Assembly: GCF_037392515.1 (NCBI RefSeq) | Contig: NC_090282.1 | Span: 57,002,843-57,066,842, forward strand | Direction: 5' to 3' | Length of the DNA stretch: 64,000 nucleotides | Source of the DNA: Haliotis asinina | Taxonomy: Eukaryota > Mollusca > Gastropoda > Lepetellida > Haliotidae | Part shown: positions 15,243-28,868 of the stretch, piece by piece | How positions within the stretch are numbered: the first letter of the stretch is position 1 | How the letters are laid out: the number at the start of each line of letters is the position of its first letter | The notes under the pieces: generated by a model | Database searches by the model: none | Told to the model about the DNA's origin: nothing | Seen by the model: only the letters and a program-made list of their open reading frames with translations | Position numbers and translations under genes: made by a program

Positions 15243-18200
15243 CGAGTGCCAAGAGGACACTGCATGGACGGCAGGGACGATGGGCGACTGACACCATACC
15301 GACAGAGGCCCATAAAGGCAATTCTATATCTATTTACATGAACGCTTTTTAAAACTAAACTCTTCATTATCTTTACTCTCAGGACCCTGGACATCATCAT
15401 TCTGGGGCAGAAATGGACCGTGAAGTCCCCCAGAGGAAGTGACGACTGCCAAGAGGACACTGCATGGACGGGAGGGACGATGGGCGACTGACACCATACC
15501 GACAGAGGCCCATAAAGGCAAGTATTTATCTATTTACATCAACTCTTTCAAACACTAAACTCTTCATTATCTTTACTCTCAGGACCCTGGACATCATCAT
15601 CCTGGGGGCAGAAATGGACCGTGAAGTCCCCCAGAGGCAGTGACGACTGCCACGAAGACACTGCATGGACGGGAGGGACGATGGGCGACTGGAACCATAC
15701 CGACAGAGGCCCATAAAGGCAAGTATATATCTGTTTGCATCAACTCTTTCAAACACTAAACTCTTCATTATCTTTACTCTCAGGACCCTGGACATCATCA
15801 TCCTGGGGGCAGAAATGGACCGTGAAGTTCCCCAGAGGAAGTGACGACTGCCAAGAGGACACTGCATGGACGGGAGGGACGATGGGCGACTGACACCATA
15901 CCGACAGAGGCCCATAAAGGCAATTATATACCTATTTACATCACCTCTTTCAAACACTAAACTCTTCATTATCTTTACTCTCAGCACCCTGGACATCATC
16001 ATCCTGGGGGTAGAAATGGACCGTGAAGTCCCCCAGAGGCAGTGACGAGTGCCAAGAGGACACTGCATGGACGGCAGGGACGATGGGCGACTGACACCAT
16101 ACCGACAGAGGCCCATAAAGGCAATTCTATATCTATTTACATGAACGCTTTTTAAAACTAAACTCTTCATTATCTTTACTCTCAGGCCCCTGGACATCAT
16201 CATCCTGGGGGCAGAAATGGACCGTGAAGTCCCCCAGAGGCAGTGACGACTGCCAAGAGGACACTGCATGGACGGGAGGGACGATGGGCGACTGGAACCA
16301 TACCGACAGAGGCCCATAAAGGCAAGTATACATCTATTTACATCAACTCTTTTAAAAACTAAACTCTTCATTATCTTTACTCTCAGGACCCTGGACATCA
16401 TCATATTGGGGGCAGAAATGGACCGTGAAGTCCCCCAGAGGCAGTGACGACTGCCACGAAGACACTGCATGGACGGGAGGGACGATGGGCGACTGACACC
16501 ATACCGACAGAGGCCCATAAAGGCAAGCATATATCTATTTACATCAACTCTTTCAAACACTAAACTCTTCATTATCTTTACTCTCAGGACCCTGGACATC
16601 ATCATCCTGGGGGCAGAAATGGACCGAGAAATCCCCCAGAGGAAGTGACGACTGCCAAGAGGACACTGCATGGACGGAAGGGACGATGGGCGGCTCACAC
16701 CATACCGACAGAGGCCCATAAAGGGAAGTACTTGTCTATTTACATCAACTCTTTCAAACACTAAACTCTTCATTATCTTTACTCTCATGACCCTGGACAT
16801 CATCATATCGGGGGCAGAAATGGACCGTGAAGTCCCCCAGAGGCAGTGACGACTACCAAGAGGACACTGCATGGACGGGAGGGACGATGGGCGACTGACA
16901 CCATACCGACAGAGGCCGAAAAAGGCAAGTATATATCTATTTACATCAACTCTTTCAAACAGTAAACTCTTCATTATCTTTACTCTCAGCACCCTGGACA
17001 TCATCATCCTGGGGGCAGAAATGGACCGTGAAGTCCCCCAGAGGCAGTGACAACTGCCACGAAGACACTGCATGGACGGGAGGGACGATGGGCGACTGGA
17101 ACCATACCGACAGAGGCCCATAAAGGCAAGTATATATCTATTTACATCAACTCTTTCAAACACTAAACTCTTCATTATCTTTACTCTCAGGACCCTGGAC
17201 ATCATCATCCTGGGGGCAGAAATGGACCGTGAAGTCCCCCAGAGGCAGTGACGACTGCCACGAAGACACTGCATGGACGGGAGGGACGATGGGCGACTGG
17301 AACCATACCGACAGAGGCCCATAAAGGCAAGTATATATCTATTTACATCAACTCTTTCAAACACTAAACTCTTCATTATCTTTACTCTCAGGACCCTGGA
17401 CATCATCATCCTGGGGGCAGAAATGGACCGTGAAGTCCCCCAGAGGCAGTGACGACTGCCACGAAGACACTGCATGGACGGGAGGGACGATGGGCGACTG
17501 ACACCATACCGACAGAGGCCCATAAAGGCAAGCATATATCTATTTACATCAACTCTTTCAAACACTAAACTCTTCATTATCTTTACTCTCAGGACCCTGG
17601 ACATCATCATCCTGGGGGCAGAAATGGACCGAGAAGTCCTCCAGAGGAAGTGACGACTGCCAAGAGGACACTGCATGGACGGAAGGGACGATGGGCGGCT
17701 CACACCATACCGACAGAGGCCCATAAAGGGAAGTACTTGTCTATTTACATCAACTCTTTCAAACACTAAACTCTTCATTATCTTTACTCTCAGGACCCTG
17801 GACATCATCATCCTGGGGGCAGAAATGGACCGTGAAGTCCCCCACAGGCAGTGACGACTGCCAAGAGGACACTGCATGGACGGGAGGGACGATGGGCGAC
17901 TGACACCATACCGACAGAGCCCCATAAAGGCAATTCTATATCTATTTACATCAACGCTTTTAAAAACTAAACTCTTCATTATCTTTACTCTCAGGCCCCT
18001 GGACATCATCATCCTGGGGGCAGAAATGGACCGTGAAGTCCCCCAGAGGCAGTCACGACTGCCAAGAGGACACTGCATGGACGGGAGGGACGATGGGCGA
18101 CTGACACCATACCGACAGAGGCGCATAAAGGCAATTCTATATCTATTTACATCAACGCTTTTAAAAACTAAACTCTTCATTATCTTTACTCTCAGGCCCC

Positions 18201-18699
18201 TGGACATCATCATCCTGGGGGCAGAAATGGACCGTGAAGTCCCCCAGAGGCAGTGACGACTGCCAAGAGGACACTGCATGGACGGGAGGGACGATGGGCG
18301 ACTGACACCATACCGACAGAGGCCCATAAAAGCAAGTATATATCTATTTACATCAACTCTTTCAAACACTAAACTCTTCATTATCTTTACTCTCAGGACC
18401 CTGGACATCATCATCCTGGGGGCAGAAATGGACCGTGAAGTCCCCCACAGGCAGTGACGAGTGCCAAGAGGACACTGCATGGACGGCAGGGACGATGGGC
18501 GACTGACACCATACCGACAGAGGCCCATAAAGGCAATTCTATATCTATTTACATCAACTCTTTCAAACACTAAACTCTTCATTATCTTTACTCTCAGGAC
18601 CCTGGACATCATCATCCTGGGGGCAGAAATGGACCGTGAAGTCCCCCAGAGGCAGTGACGACTGCCAAGAGGACACTGCATGGACGGGAGGGACGATGG

Positions 18700-21600
18700 G
18701 CGACTGACACTATACCGACAGAGGCCCATAAAGGCAAGTATATATCTATGTACATCAACTCTTTCAAACACTAAACTCTTCATTATCTTTACTCTCAGGA
18801 CCCTGGACATCATCATCCTGGGGGCAGAAATGGACCGTGAAGTCCTCCAGGAGCAGTGACGACTGCCACGAAGACACTGCATGGACGGGAGGGACGATGG
18901 GCGACTGACACCATACAGACAGAAGTTCATAAAGGCAAGTACATATCTATTTACATCAACTCTTTCAAACACTAAACTCTTCATTATCTTTACTCTCAGG
19001 ACCCTGGACATCATCATCCTGGGGGCAGAAATGGACCGTGAAGTCCCCCAGAGGCAGTGACGACTGCCACGAAGACACTGCATGGACGGGAGGGAAAATG
19101 GGCGACTGACACCATAGAGACAGAGGCCCATAAAGGCAAGTATATATCTGTTTGCATCAACTCTTTCAAACACTAAACTCTTCATTATCTTTACTCTCAG
19201 GACCCTGGACATCATCATATTGGGGGCAGAAATGGACCGTGAAGTCCCCCAGAGGCAGTGACGACTGCCACGAAGTCACTGCATGGACTGGAGGGACGAT
19301 GGGCGACTGACACCATACAGACAGAAGTTCATAAAGGCAAGTATATATCTATTTACATCAACTCTTTCAAACACTGAACTGTGCAGTATCTTTACTCTCA
19401 GAACCCTGGACATCATCATCCTGGGGGGAAAAATGGACCGTGAAGTCCCCCAGAGGCAGTGACGACTGCCACGAAGACACTGCATGGACGGGAGGGACGA
19501 TGGGCGACTGGAACCATACCGACAGAGGCCCATAAAGGCAAGTATATATCTATTTACATCAACTCTTTCAAACACTAAACTCTTCATTATCTTTACTCTC
19601 AGGACCCTGGACATCAGCATCCTGGGGGCAGAAACGGACCGTGAAGTCCCCCAGAGGCAGTGACGACTGCCACGAAGACACTGCATGGACGGGAGGGACG
19701 ATGGGCGACTGACACCATACCGACAGAGGCCCATAAAGGCAAGTATTTATCTATTTACATCAACTCTTTCAAAAACTAAACTCTTCATTATCTTTACTCT
19801 CAGGACCCTGGACATCATCATCCTCGGGGCAGAAATGGACCGTGAAGTCCCCCAGAGGCAGTGACCACTGCCACGAAGACACTGTATGGACGGGAGGGAC
19901 GATGGGCGACTGACACCATACAGACAGAAGTTCATAAAAGCAAGTATATATCTATTTACATCAACTCTTTCAAACACTAAACTCTTCATTATCTTTACTC
20001 TCAGGACCCTGGACATCATCATCCTGGGGGCAGAAATGGACCGTGAAGTCCCCCAGAGGCAGTGACGACTGCCACGAAGACACTGCATGGACGGGAGGGA
20101 CGATGGGCGACTGACATTATACTGACAGAGGCCCATAAAGGCAAGTATTTATCTATTTACATGAACTCTTTTAAAAACTAAACTCTTCATTATCTTTACT
20201 CTCAGGACCCTGGACATCAGCATCCTGGGGGCAGAAACGGACCGTGAAGTCCCCCAGAGGAAGTGACGACTGCCACGAAGACACTGCATGGACGGCAGGG
20301 ACGATGGGCGACTGACACCATACCGACAGAAGTTCATAAAGGCAAGTATTTATCTATTTACATCAACTCTTTCAAACACTAAAGTCTTCATTATCTTTAC
20401 TCTCAGGACCCTGGACATCATCATCCTGGGGGCAGAAATGGACCGTGAAGTCCCCCAGAGGCAGTGACGACTGTCACGAAGACACTGCATGGACGGGAGG
20501 GACGATGAGCGACTGACACCATACAGAGAGAAGTTCATAAAGGCAAGTATATATCTATTTACATGAACTCTTTCAAACACTAAACTCTTCATTATCTTTA
20601 CTCTCAGGACCCTGGACATCATCATCCTGGGGGCAGAAATGGACCGTGAAGTCCCCCACAGGCAGTGACGAGTGCCAAGAGGACACTGCATGGACGGGAG
20701 GGACGATGGGCGACTGACACCATACCGACAGAGCCCCATAAAGGCAATTCTATATCTATTTACATCAACGCTTTTAAAAACTAAACTCTTCATTATCTTT
20801 ACTCTCAGGCCCCTGGACATCATCATCCTGGGGGCAGAAATGGACCGTGAAGTCCCCCAGAGGCAGTGACGACTGCCAAGAGGACACTGCATGGACGGGA
20901 GGGACGATGGGCGACTGGAACCATACCGACAGAGGCCCATAAAGGCAAGTATACATCTATTTATATCAACTCTTTTAAAAACTAAACTCTTCATTATCTT
21001 TACTCTCAGGACCCTGGACATCATCATATTGGGGGCAGAAATGGACCGTGAAGTCCCCCAGAGGCAGTGACGACTGCCACGAAGACACTGCATGGACGGG
21101 AGGGACGATGGGCGACTGACACCATACCGACAGAGCCCCATAAAGGCAAGCATATATCTATTTACATCAACTCTTTCAAACACTAAACTCTTCATTATCT
21201 TTACTCTCAGGACCCTGGACATCATCATCCTGGGGGCAGAAATGGACCGAGAAGTCCCCCAGAGGAAGTGACGACTGCCAAGAGGACACTGCATGGACGG
21301 AAGGGACGATGGGCGGCTCACACCATACCGACAGAGGCCCATAAAGGGAAGTACTTGTCTATTTACATCAACTCTTTCAAACACTAAACTCTTCATTATC
21401 TTTACTCTCATGACCCTGGACATCATCATATCGGGGGCAGAAATGGACCGTGAAGTCCCCCAGAGGCAGTGACGACTGCCAAGAGGACACTGCATGGACG
21501 GGAGGGACGATGGGCGACTGACACCATACCGACAGAGGCCGAAAAAGGCAAGTATATATCTATTTACATCAACTCTTTCAAACAGTAAACTCTTCATTAT

Positions 21601-24600
21601 CTTTACTCTCAGCACCCTGGACATCATCATCCTGGGGGTAGAAATGGACCGTGAAGTCCCCCAGAGGCAGTGACGAGTGCCAAGAGGACACTGCATGGAC
21701 GGCAGGGACGATGGGCGACTGACACCATACCGACAGAGGCCCATAAAGGCAATTCTATATCTATTTACATGAACGCTTTTAAAAACTAAACTCTTCATTA
21801 TCTTCACTCTCAGGCCCCTGGACATCATCATCCTGGGGGCAGAAATGGACCGTGAAGTCCCCCAGAGGCAGTGACGACTGCCAAGAGGACACTGCATGGA
21901 CGGGAGGGACGATGGGCGACTGACACCATACCGACAGAGGCCCATAAAAGCAAATATATATCTATTTACATCAACTCTTTCAAACACTAAACTCTTCATT
22001 ATCTTTACTCTCAGGACCCTGGACATCATCATCCTGGGGGCAGAAATGGACCGTGAAGTCCCCTCACAGGCAGTGACAAGTGCCAAGAGGACACTGCATG
22101 GACGGGAGGGACGATGGGCGACTGACACCATACCGACAGAGCCCCATAAAGGCAATTCTATATCTATTTACATCAACGCTTTTAAAAACTAAACTCTTCA
22201 TTATCTTTACTCTCAGGCCCCTGGACATCATCATCCTGGGGGCAGAAATGGACCGTGAAGTCCCCCAGAGGCAGTCACGACTGCCAAGAGGACACTGCAT
22301 GGACGGGAGGGACGATGGGCGACTGACACCATACCGACAGAGGCGCATAAAGGCAATTCTATATCTATTTACATCAACGCTTTTAAAAACTAAACTCTTC
22401 ATTATCTTTACTCTCAGGCCCCTGGACATCATCATCCTGGGGGCAGAAATGGACCGAGAAGTCCCCCAGAGGAAGTGACGACTGCCAAGAGGACACTGCA
22501 TGGACGGAAGGGACGATGGGCGGCTCACACCATACCGACAGAGGCCCATAAAGGGAAGTACTTGTCTATTTACATCAACTCTTTCAAACACTAAACTCTT
22601 CATTATCTTTACTCTCATGACCCTGGACATCATCATATCGGGGGCAGAAATGGACCGTGAAGTCCCCCAGAGGCAGTGACGACTGCCAAGAGGACACTGC
22701 ATGGACGGGAGGGACGATGGGCGACTGACACCATACCGACAGAGGCCGAAAAAGGCAAGTATATATCTATTTACATCAACTCTTTCAAACAGTAAACTCT
22801 TCATTATCTTTACTCTCAGCACCCTGGACATCATCATCCTGGGGGTAGAAATGGACCGTGAAGTCCCCCAGAGGCAGTGACGAGTGCCAAGAGGACACTG
22901 CATGGACGGCAGGGACGATGGGCGACTGACACCATACCGACAGAGGCCCATAAAGGCAATTCTATATCTATTTACATGAACGCTTTTAAAAACTAAACTC
23001 TTCATTATCTTCACTCTCAGGCCCCTGGACATCATCATCCTGGGGGCAGAAATGGACCGTGAAGTCCCCCAGAGGAAGTGACGACTGCCAAGAGGACACT
23101 GCATGGACGGGAGGGACGATGGGCGACTGACACCATACCGACAGAGGCCCATAAAAGCAAATATATATCTATTTACATCAACTCTTTCAAACACTAAACT
23201 CTTCATTATCTTTACTCTCAGGACCCTGGACATCATCATCCTGGGGGCAGAAATGGACCGTGAAGTCCCCTCACAGGCAGTGACAAGTGCCAAGAGGACA
23301 CTGCATGGACGGGAGGGACGATGGGCGACTGACACCATACCGACAGAGCCCCATAAAGGCAATTCTATATCTATTTACATCAACGCTTTTAAAAACTAAA
23401 CTCTTCATTATCTTTACTCTCAGGCCCCTGGACATCATCATCCTGGGGGCAGAAATGGACCGTGAAGTCCCCCAGAGGCAGTCACGACTGCCAAGAGGAC
23501 ACTGCATGGACGGGAGGGACGATGCGCGACTGACACCATACCGACAGAGGCGCATAAAGGCAATTCTATATCTATTTACATCAACGCTTTTAAAAACTAA
23601 ACTCTTCATTATCTTTACTCTCAGGCCCCTGGACATCATCATCCTGGGGGCAGAAATGGACCGTGAAGTCCCCCAGAGGCAGTGACGACTGCCAAGAGGA
23701 CACTGCATGGACGGGAGGGACGATGGGCGACTGACACCATACCGACAGAGGCCCATAAAAGCAAGTATATATCTATTTACATCAACTCTTTCAAACACTA
23801 AACTCTTCATTATCTTTACTCTCAGGACCCTGGACATCATCATCCTGGGGGCAGAAATGGACCGTGAAGTCCCCCACAGGCAGTGACGAGTGCCAAGAGG
23901 ACACTGCATGGACGGCAGGGACGATGGGCGACTGACACCATACCGACAGAGGCCCATAAAGGCAAGTATATATCTATGTACATCAACTCTTTCAAACACT
24001 AAACTCTTCATTATCTTTACTCTCAGGACCCTGGACATCATCATCCTGGGGGTAGAAATGGACCGTGAAGTCCTCCAGGAGCAGTGACGACTGCCACGAA
24101 GACACTGCATGGACGGGAGGGACGATGGGCGACTGACACCATACAGACAGAAGTTCATAAAGGCAAGTATATATCTATTTACATCAACTCTTTCAAACAC
24201 TAAACTCTTCATTATCTTTACTCTCAGGACCCTGGACATCATCATCCTGGGGGCAGAAATGGACCGTGAAGTCCCCCAGAGGCAGTGACGACTGCCACGA
24301 AGACACTGCATGGACGGGAGGGAAAATGGGCGACTGACACCATAGATACAGAGGCCCATAAAGGCAAGTATATATCTGTTTGCATCAACTCTTTCAAACA
24401 CTAAACTCTTCATTATCTTTACTCTCAGGACCCTGGACATCATCATATTGGGGGCAGAAATGGACCGTGAAGTCCCCCAGAGGCAGTGACGACTGCCACG
24501 AAGTCACTGCATGGACTGGAGGGACGATGGGCGACTGACACCATACAGACAGAAGTTCATAAAGGCAAGTATATATCTATTTACATCAACTCTTTCAAAC

Positions 24601-27600
24601 ACTGAACTCTTCAGTATCTTTACTCTCAGAACCCTGGACATCATCATCCTGGGGGGAAAAGTGGACCGTGAAGTCCCCCAGAGGCAGTGACGACTGCCAC
24701 GAAGACACTGCATGGACGGGAGGGACGATGGGCGACTGGAACCATACCGACAGAGGCCCATAAAGGCAAGTATATATCTATTTACATGAACTCTTTCAAA
24801 CACTAAACTCTTCATTATCTTTACTCTCAGGACCCTGGACATCAGCATCCTGGGGGCAGAAACGGACCGTGAAGTCCCCCAGAGGCAGTGACGACTGCCA
24901 CGAAGACACTGCATGGACGGGAGGGACGATGGGCGACTGACACCATACCGACAGAGGCCCATAAAGGCAAGTATTTATCTATTTACATCAACTCTTTCAA
25001 ACACTGAACTCTTCAGTATCTTTACTCTCAGAACCCTGGACATCATCATCCTGGGGGGAAAAGTGGACCGTGAAGTCCCCCAGAGGCAGTGACGACTGCC
25101 ACGAAGACACTGCATGGACGGGAGGGACGATGGGCGACTGGAACCATACCGACAGAGGCCCATAAAGGCAAGTATATATCTATTTACATGAACTCTTTCA
25201 AACACTAAACTCTTCATTATCTTTACTCTCAGGACCCTGGACATCAGCATCCTGGGGGCAGAAACGGACCGTGAAGTCCCCCAGAGGCAGTGACGACTGC
25301 CACGAAGACACTGCATGGACGGGAGGGACGATGGGCGACTGACACCATACCGACAGAGGCCCATAAAGGCAAGTATTTATCTATTTACATCAACTCTTTC
25401 AAAAACTAAACTCTTCATTATCTTTACTCTCAGGACCCTGGACATCATCATCCTCGGGGCAGAAATGGACCGTGAAGTCCCCCAGAGGCAGTGATCACTG
25501 CCACGAAGACACTGTATGGACGGGAGGGACGATGGGCGACTGACACCATACAGACAGAAGTTCATAAAAGCAAGTATACATCTATTTACATCAACTCTTT
25601 GAAACACTAAACTCTTCATTATCTTTACTCTCAGGACCCTGGACATCATCATCCTGGGGGTAGAAATGGACCGTGAAGTCCCCCAGAGGCAGTGACGACT
25701 GCCACGAAGACACTGCATGGACGGGAGGGACGATGGGCGACTGACATTATACTGACAGAGGCCCATAAAGGCAAGTATTTATCTATTTACATGAACTCTT
25801 TTAAAAACTAAACTCTTCATTATCTTTACTCTCAGGACCCTGGACATCAGCATCCTGGGGGCAGAAACGGACCGTGAAGTCCCCCAGAGGAAGTGACGAC
25901 TGCCACGAAGACACTGCATGGACGGCAGGGACGATGGGCGACTGACACCATACCGACAGAAGTTCATAAAGGCAAGTATTTATCTATTTACATCAACTCT
26001 TTCAAACACTAAAGTCTTCATTATCTTTACTCTCAGGACCCTGGACATCATCATCCTGGGGGCAGAAATGGACCGTGAAGTCCCCCAGAGGCAGTGACGA
26101 CTGCCACGAAGACACTGCATGGACGGGAGGGACGATGAGCGACTGACACCATACACTGAGAAGTTCATAAAGGCAAGTATATATCTATTTACATCAACTC
26201 TTTCAAACACTAAACTCTTCATCATCTTTACTCTCAGGACCCTGGACATCATCATCCTGGGGGCAGAAATGGACCGTGAAGTCCCCCAGAGGCAGTGACG
26301 ACTACCAAGAGGACACTGCATGGACGGGAGTGACGATGGGCGACTGACACCATACCGACAGAGGCCCATAAAAGCAAGTATTTATCCATTTACAGCAACT
26401 CTTTCAAACACTAAACTCTTCATTATCTTTACTCTCAGGACCCTGGACATAATCATCCTGGGGACAGAAATGGACCGTGAAGTCCCCCAGAGGCAGTGAC
26501 GACTGCCACGAAGACACTACATGGACGGGAGGGACGATGGGCGACTGGAACCATACCGCCAGAGGCCCATAAAGGCAGGTATATACCTACTTACATCAAC
26601 TCTTTTAAAAACTAAACTCTTCATTATCGTTACTCTCAGGACCCTGGACATCAGCATCCTGGGGGCAGAAACGGACCGTGAAGTCCCCCAGAGGCAGTGA
26701 CGACTGCCACGAAGACACTGCATGGACGGCAGGGACGATGGGCGACTGACACCATACCGACAGATGTTCATAAAGGCAAGTATTTATCTATTTACATCAA
26801 CTCTTTCAAACACTAAAGTCTTCATTATCTTTACTCTCAGGACCCTGGACATCATCATCCTGGGGGCAGAAAGGGACCGTGAAGTCCCCCAGAGGCAGTG
26901 ACGACTGCCACGAAGACACTGCATGGACGGGAGGGACGATGGGCGACTGACACCATACCGACAGAGGCCCATAAAGGCAAGTATATATCTGTTTACATCA
27001 ATTCTTTCAAAAACTAAACTCTTTATTATCTTTACTCTCAGGACCCTGGACATCATCATCTTGGGGGCAGAAATGGATCGTGAAGTCCATCAAAGGCAGT
27101 GACGACTGCTACGAAGACACTGCATGGACGGGAGGGACGATGGGCGACTGACACCATACCGACAGAGGCCCATAAAGGCAAGTATTTATCTATTTACATG
27201 AACTCTTTCAAAAACTAAACTCTTCATTATCTTTACTCTCAGGACCCTGGACATCATCATCCTGGGGGCAGAAATTGACCGTGAAGTCCCCCAGAGGCAG
27301 TGACGACTGCCACGAAGACACTGCATGGACGGGAGGGACGATGGGCGACTGAGATTATACCGACAGAGGCCCATAAAGGCAAGTATTTATCTATTTACAT
27401 GAACTCTTTCAAAAACTAAACTCTTCATTATGTTTACTCTCAGGACCCTGGACATCATCATCCTGGGGACAGAAATGGACCGTGAAGTCCCCCACAGGCA
27501 GTGACGACTGCCACGAAGACACTGCATGGACGGCAGGGACGATGGGCGACTGACACCATACAGAGAGAAGTTCATAAAGGCAAGTATATACCTATTTACA

Positions 27601-27990
27601 TCAACTCTTTCAAACACAAAACTCTTCATTATCTTTACTCTCAGGACCCTGGACATCATCATCCTGGGGGCAGAAATGGACCATGAAGTCCCCCAGAGGC
27701 AGTGACAATTACCACGAAGACACTGCATGGACGGGAGGGACGATGGGCGACTGGAACCATACCGACAGAAGTTCATAAAGGCAAGTATATATCTATTAAC
27801 ATCAACTATTTCAAACACTAAACTCTTCATTATCTTTACTCTCAGCACCCTGGACATCATCATCCTGGGGGCAGAAATGGACCGTGAAGTCCCCCAGAGG
27901 CAGTGACGACTGCCACGAAGACACTGCATGGACGGGAGGGACGATGGGCGACTGGAACCATACCGAGAGAAGTTCATAAAGGCAAGTATA
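18700..27990. repeat. Divergent right edge of the satellite array
   Basis: Towards its right end the array accumulates variants that are rare or absent further left: 'cagacagaagttcataaag', 'catagagacag', 'gaagtcactgcatggactg', 'ggaccctggacatcagc', and single changes in otherwise invariant blocks near 26,400-27,850. A 26-unit-scale copy is still visible: the 'ggaaaatgggcgac' marker at about 19,092 and 24,321 lies 26 units + 2 bp apart, the two extra bases being the T insertions in between. The last unit stops after 'ggcaagtatata' at about 27,990, inside its intron-like part, and unrelated DNA follows. Confidence 0.8.
21250..23663. repeat. 6-unit + 1 bp duplication (1,207 bp) inside the satellite
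   Basis: The stretch around 21,250-22,456 is repeated at 22,457-23,663. The offset is 1,207, not 1,206, because each copy carries the same extra T in 'gtcccctcacaggcag' (near 22,064 and 23,271; other units read 'gtcccccacaggcag'). The shared insertion shows that the block was copied after the insertion arose. It breaks the long minus-strand frame in both copies. Other shared markers are 'ggacggaagggacgatggg' and 'agaggccgaaaaaggc'. Confidence 0.88.
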
Positions 27991-28331
27991 TACGAAAAAA
28001 AACCAATACCCATTATTTACAAATCGCACACATGTAAGACGACATGTTAAAGTGGAAATGCGTTCATTAATAGAGTACCATTGTTAACGAGAATATCTGT
28101 TTTAATGATGCAGATAGTAACAACCACGAAATATGTCAGCAGAGATAATTACTAACGCCCGAGGTGTTGTTTCAAATCTTTAACCATTATTTCAAGGGGA
28201 GTAACTCTTACAACTCAAGCGCCCGTGGTACATCGCTACAGCCGTTGGTGTGATGGCTCAAATCTTCTCTCGACATTGTAGAGACAATTCTGGTAATAGC
28301 TAGCTTTATCGAGCCGGAAAAGCTCGTAATT
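27991..28331. other. Single-copy flank of the satellite, no gene seen
   Basis: The sequence changes abruptly from satellite to AT-rich unique DNA beginning 'cgaaaaaaaaccaataccc'. No further satellite fragment, TIR or target-site duplication is visible at the junction, and I see no coding signal here. Confidence 0.6.
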
Positions 28332-28868
28332 TCATCTGAAAGCTTTGTGAAAGATTGTTACCACCAGCAAATGACAACAATTCTCCCAGTCAATTCTACG
28401 AATGGACATGAGTTTCGGTCTAATGTAACACTCAATTGCTTTTCTTGGATTGCTAGTCAAGGTTATTTGTAAGGCATATGTAACCCATTGTATTTTGTCA
28501 ATATAAAACCACGCTAGATTCTGATTTATTTGATAACACGCTGTTGATGTACGCTTTGCTTGATAGTATCGCCAGCTGACACTGGCTCCAGCCATTCCTT
28601 GACATACTTTTGGCACCACACCTTGCCTGGTTGGTTTCGTTTCTATCAGATTGCGTGGATAGCTTACTTCCATTGAGAAATGAAGCTTCCAATTCTGATC
28701 TGTTTGTTCGGAATTCTTGTCAGTGGTTTTGCAGGTAAAACTTCTTCCTTGCATTTGTACATAAGCCTTGTTACTATCTATTTCAGCAGAGATATCAAAG
28801 ACGTGTGATGAACAACTGGCATCCACGAATCGGAGAGTTGAGGGAGGCACCTTTAAGGCTTAGAATTT
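28332..28868 (-). CDS. Unrecognised open reading frame, possible terminal exon(s)
   Basis: A minus-strand frame stays open from just after a TAA near 28,862 to a stop at 28,332, giving about 176 codons. There is no ATG near its beginning (it reads ALKVPPSTLRFVDASCSS), so if real it is an internal or terminal exon. The composition looks protein-like, with seven or eight scattered cysteines and segments such as AYVQMQGRSFTCKTTDKN and NWKLHFSMEVSYP. A possible donor ('atggaa|gtaagc', near 28,673) would end the exon after NWKLHFSME. I do not recognise a domain. No convincing acceptor or signal-peptide exon was found upstream on this strand. It lies only 340 bp from the satellite edge. It could also be a decayed gene or a chance frame. 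Confidence 0.33.

Larger units (their letters stand above)
1..27990. repeat. 201-bp satellite array, about 139 tandem units (left end outside the window)
   Basis: A 201-bp unit repeats head to tail from the first base to about 27,990. The landmark 'cataaaggcaagtata' has its ggcaag at 41 in the first unit and at 27,981 in the last, a distance of 27,940 = 139 x 201 + 1. That one-base surplus is explained by three single-base indels I could find: a loss near 15,407 and gains near 22,064 and 23,271. Every unit holds the same ordered blocks: an intron-like AT-rich stretch ending in 'ctttactctcag', then 'gaccctggacatcatcat', a CTGGGGG / CCCCCAG inverted pair, a 'ggcagtgacgactgcc' hairpin, 'gcatggacgggagggacg' and 'ccataccgacagaggccc'. 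Variation is almost entirely substitution. The array contains no spacers and no second sequence type. It is most simply satellite DNA; open frames in it are a by-product of a unit length divisible by three. Confidence 0.97.

Noticed and set aside
155-19218. Minus-strand open frames of 695-1,231 codons as genes for a giant repeat protein
   Set aside because: The 201-bp unit is divisible by three and happens to lack stops in this frame; substitutions are mostly non-synonymous, a one-base indel breaks the frame in places, and there is no promoter, signal peptide or splice evidence.
1-27990. CRISPR array
   Set aside because: The units are contiguous 201-bp repeats with no unique spacers, in eukaryotic DNA.
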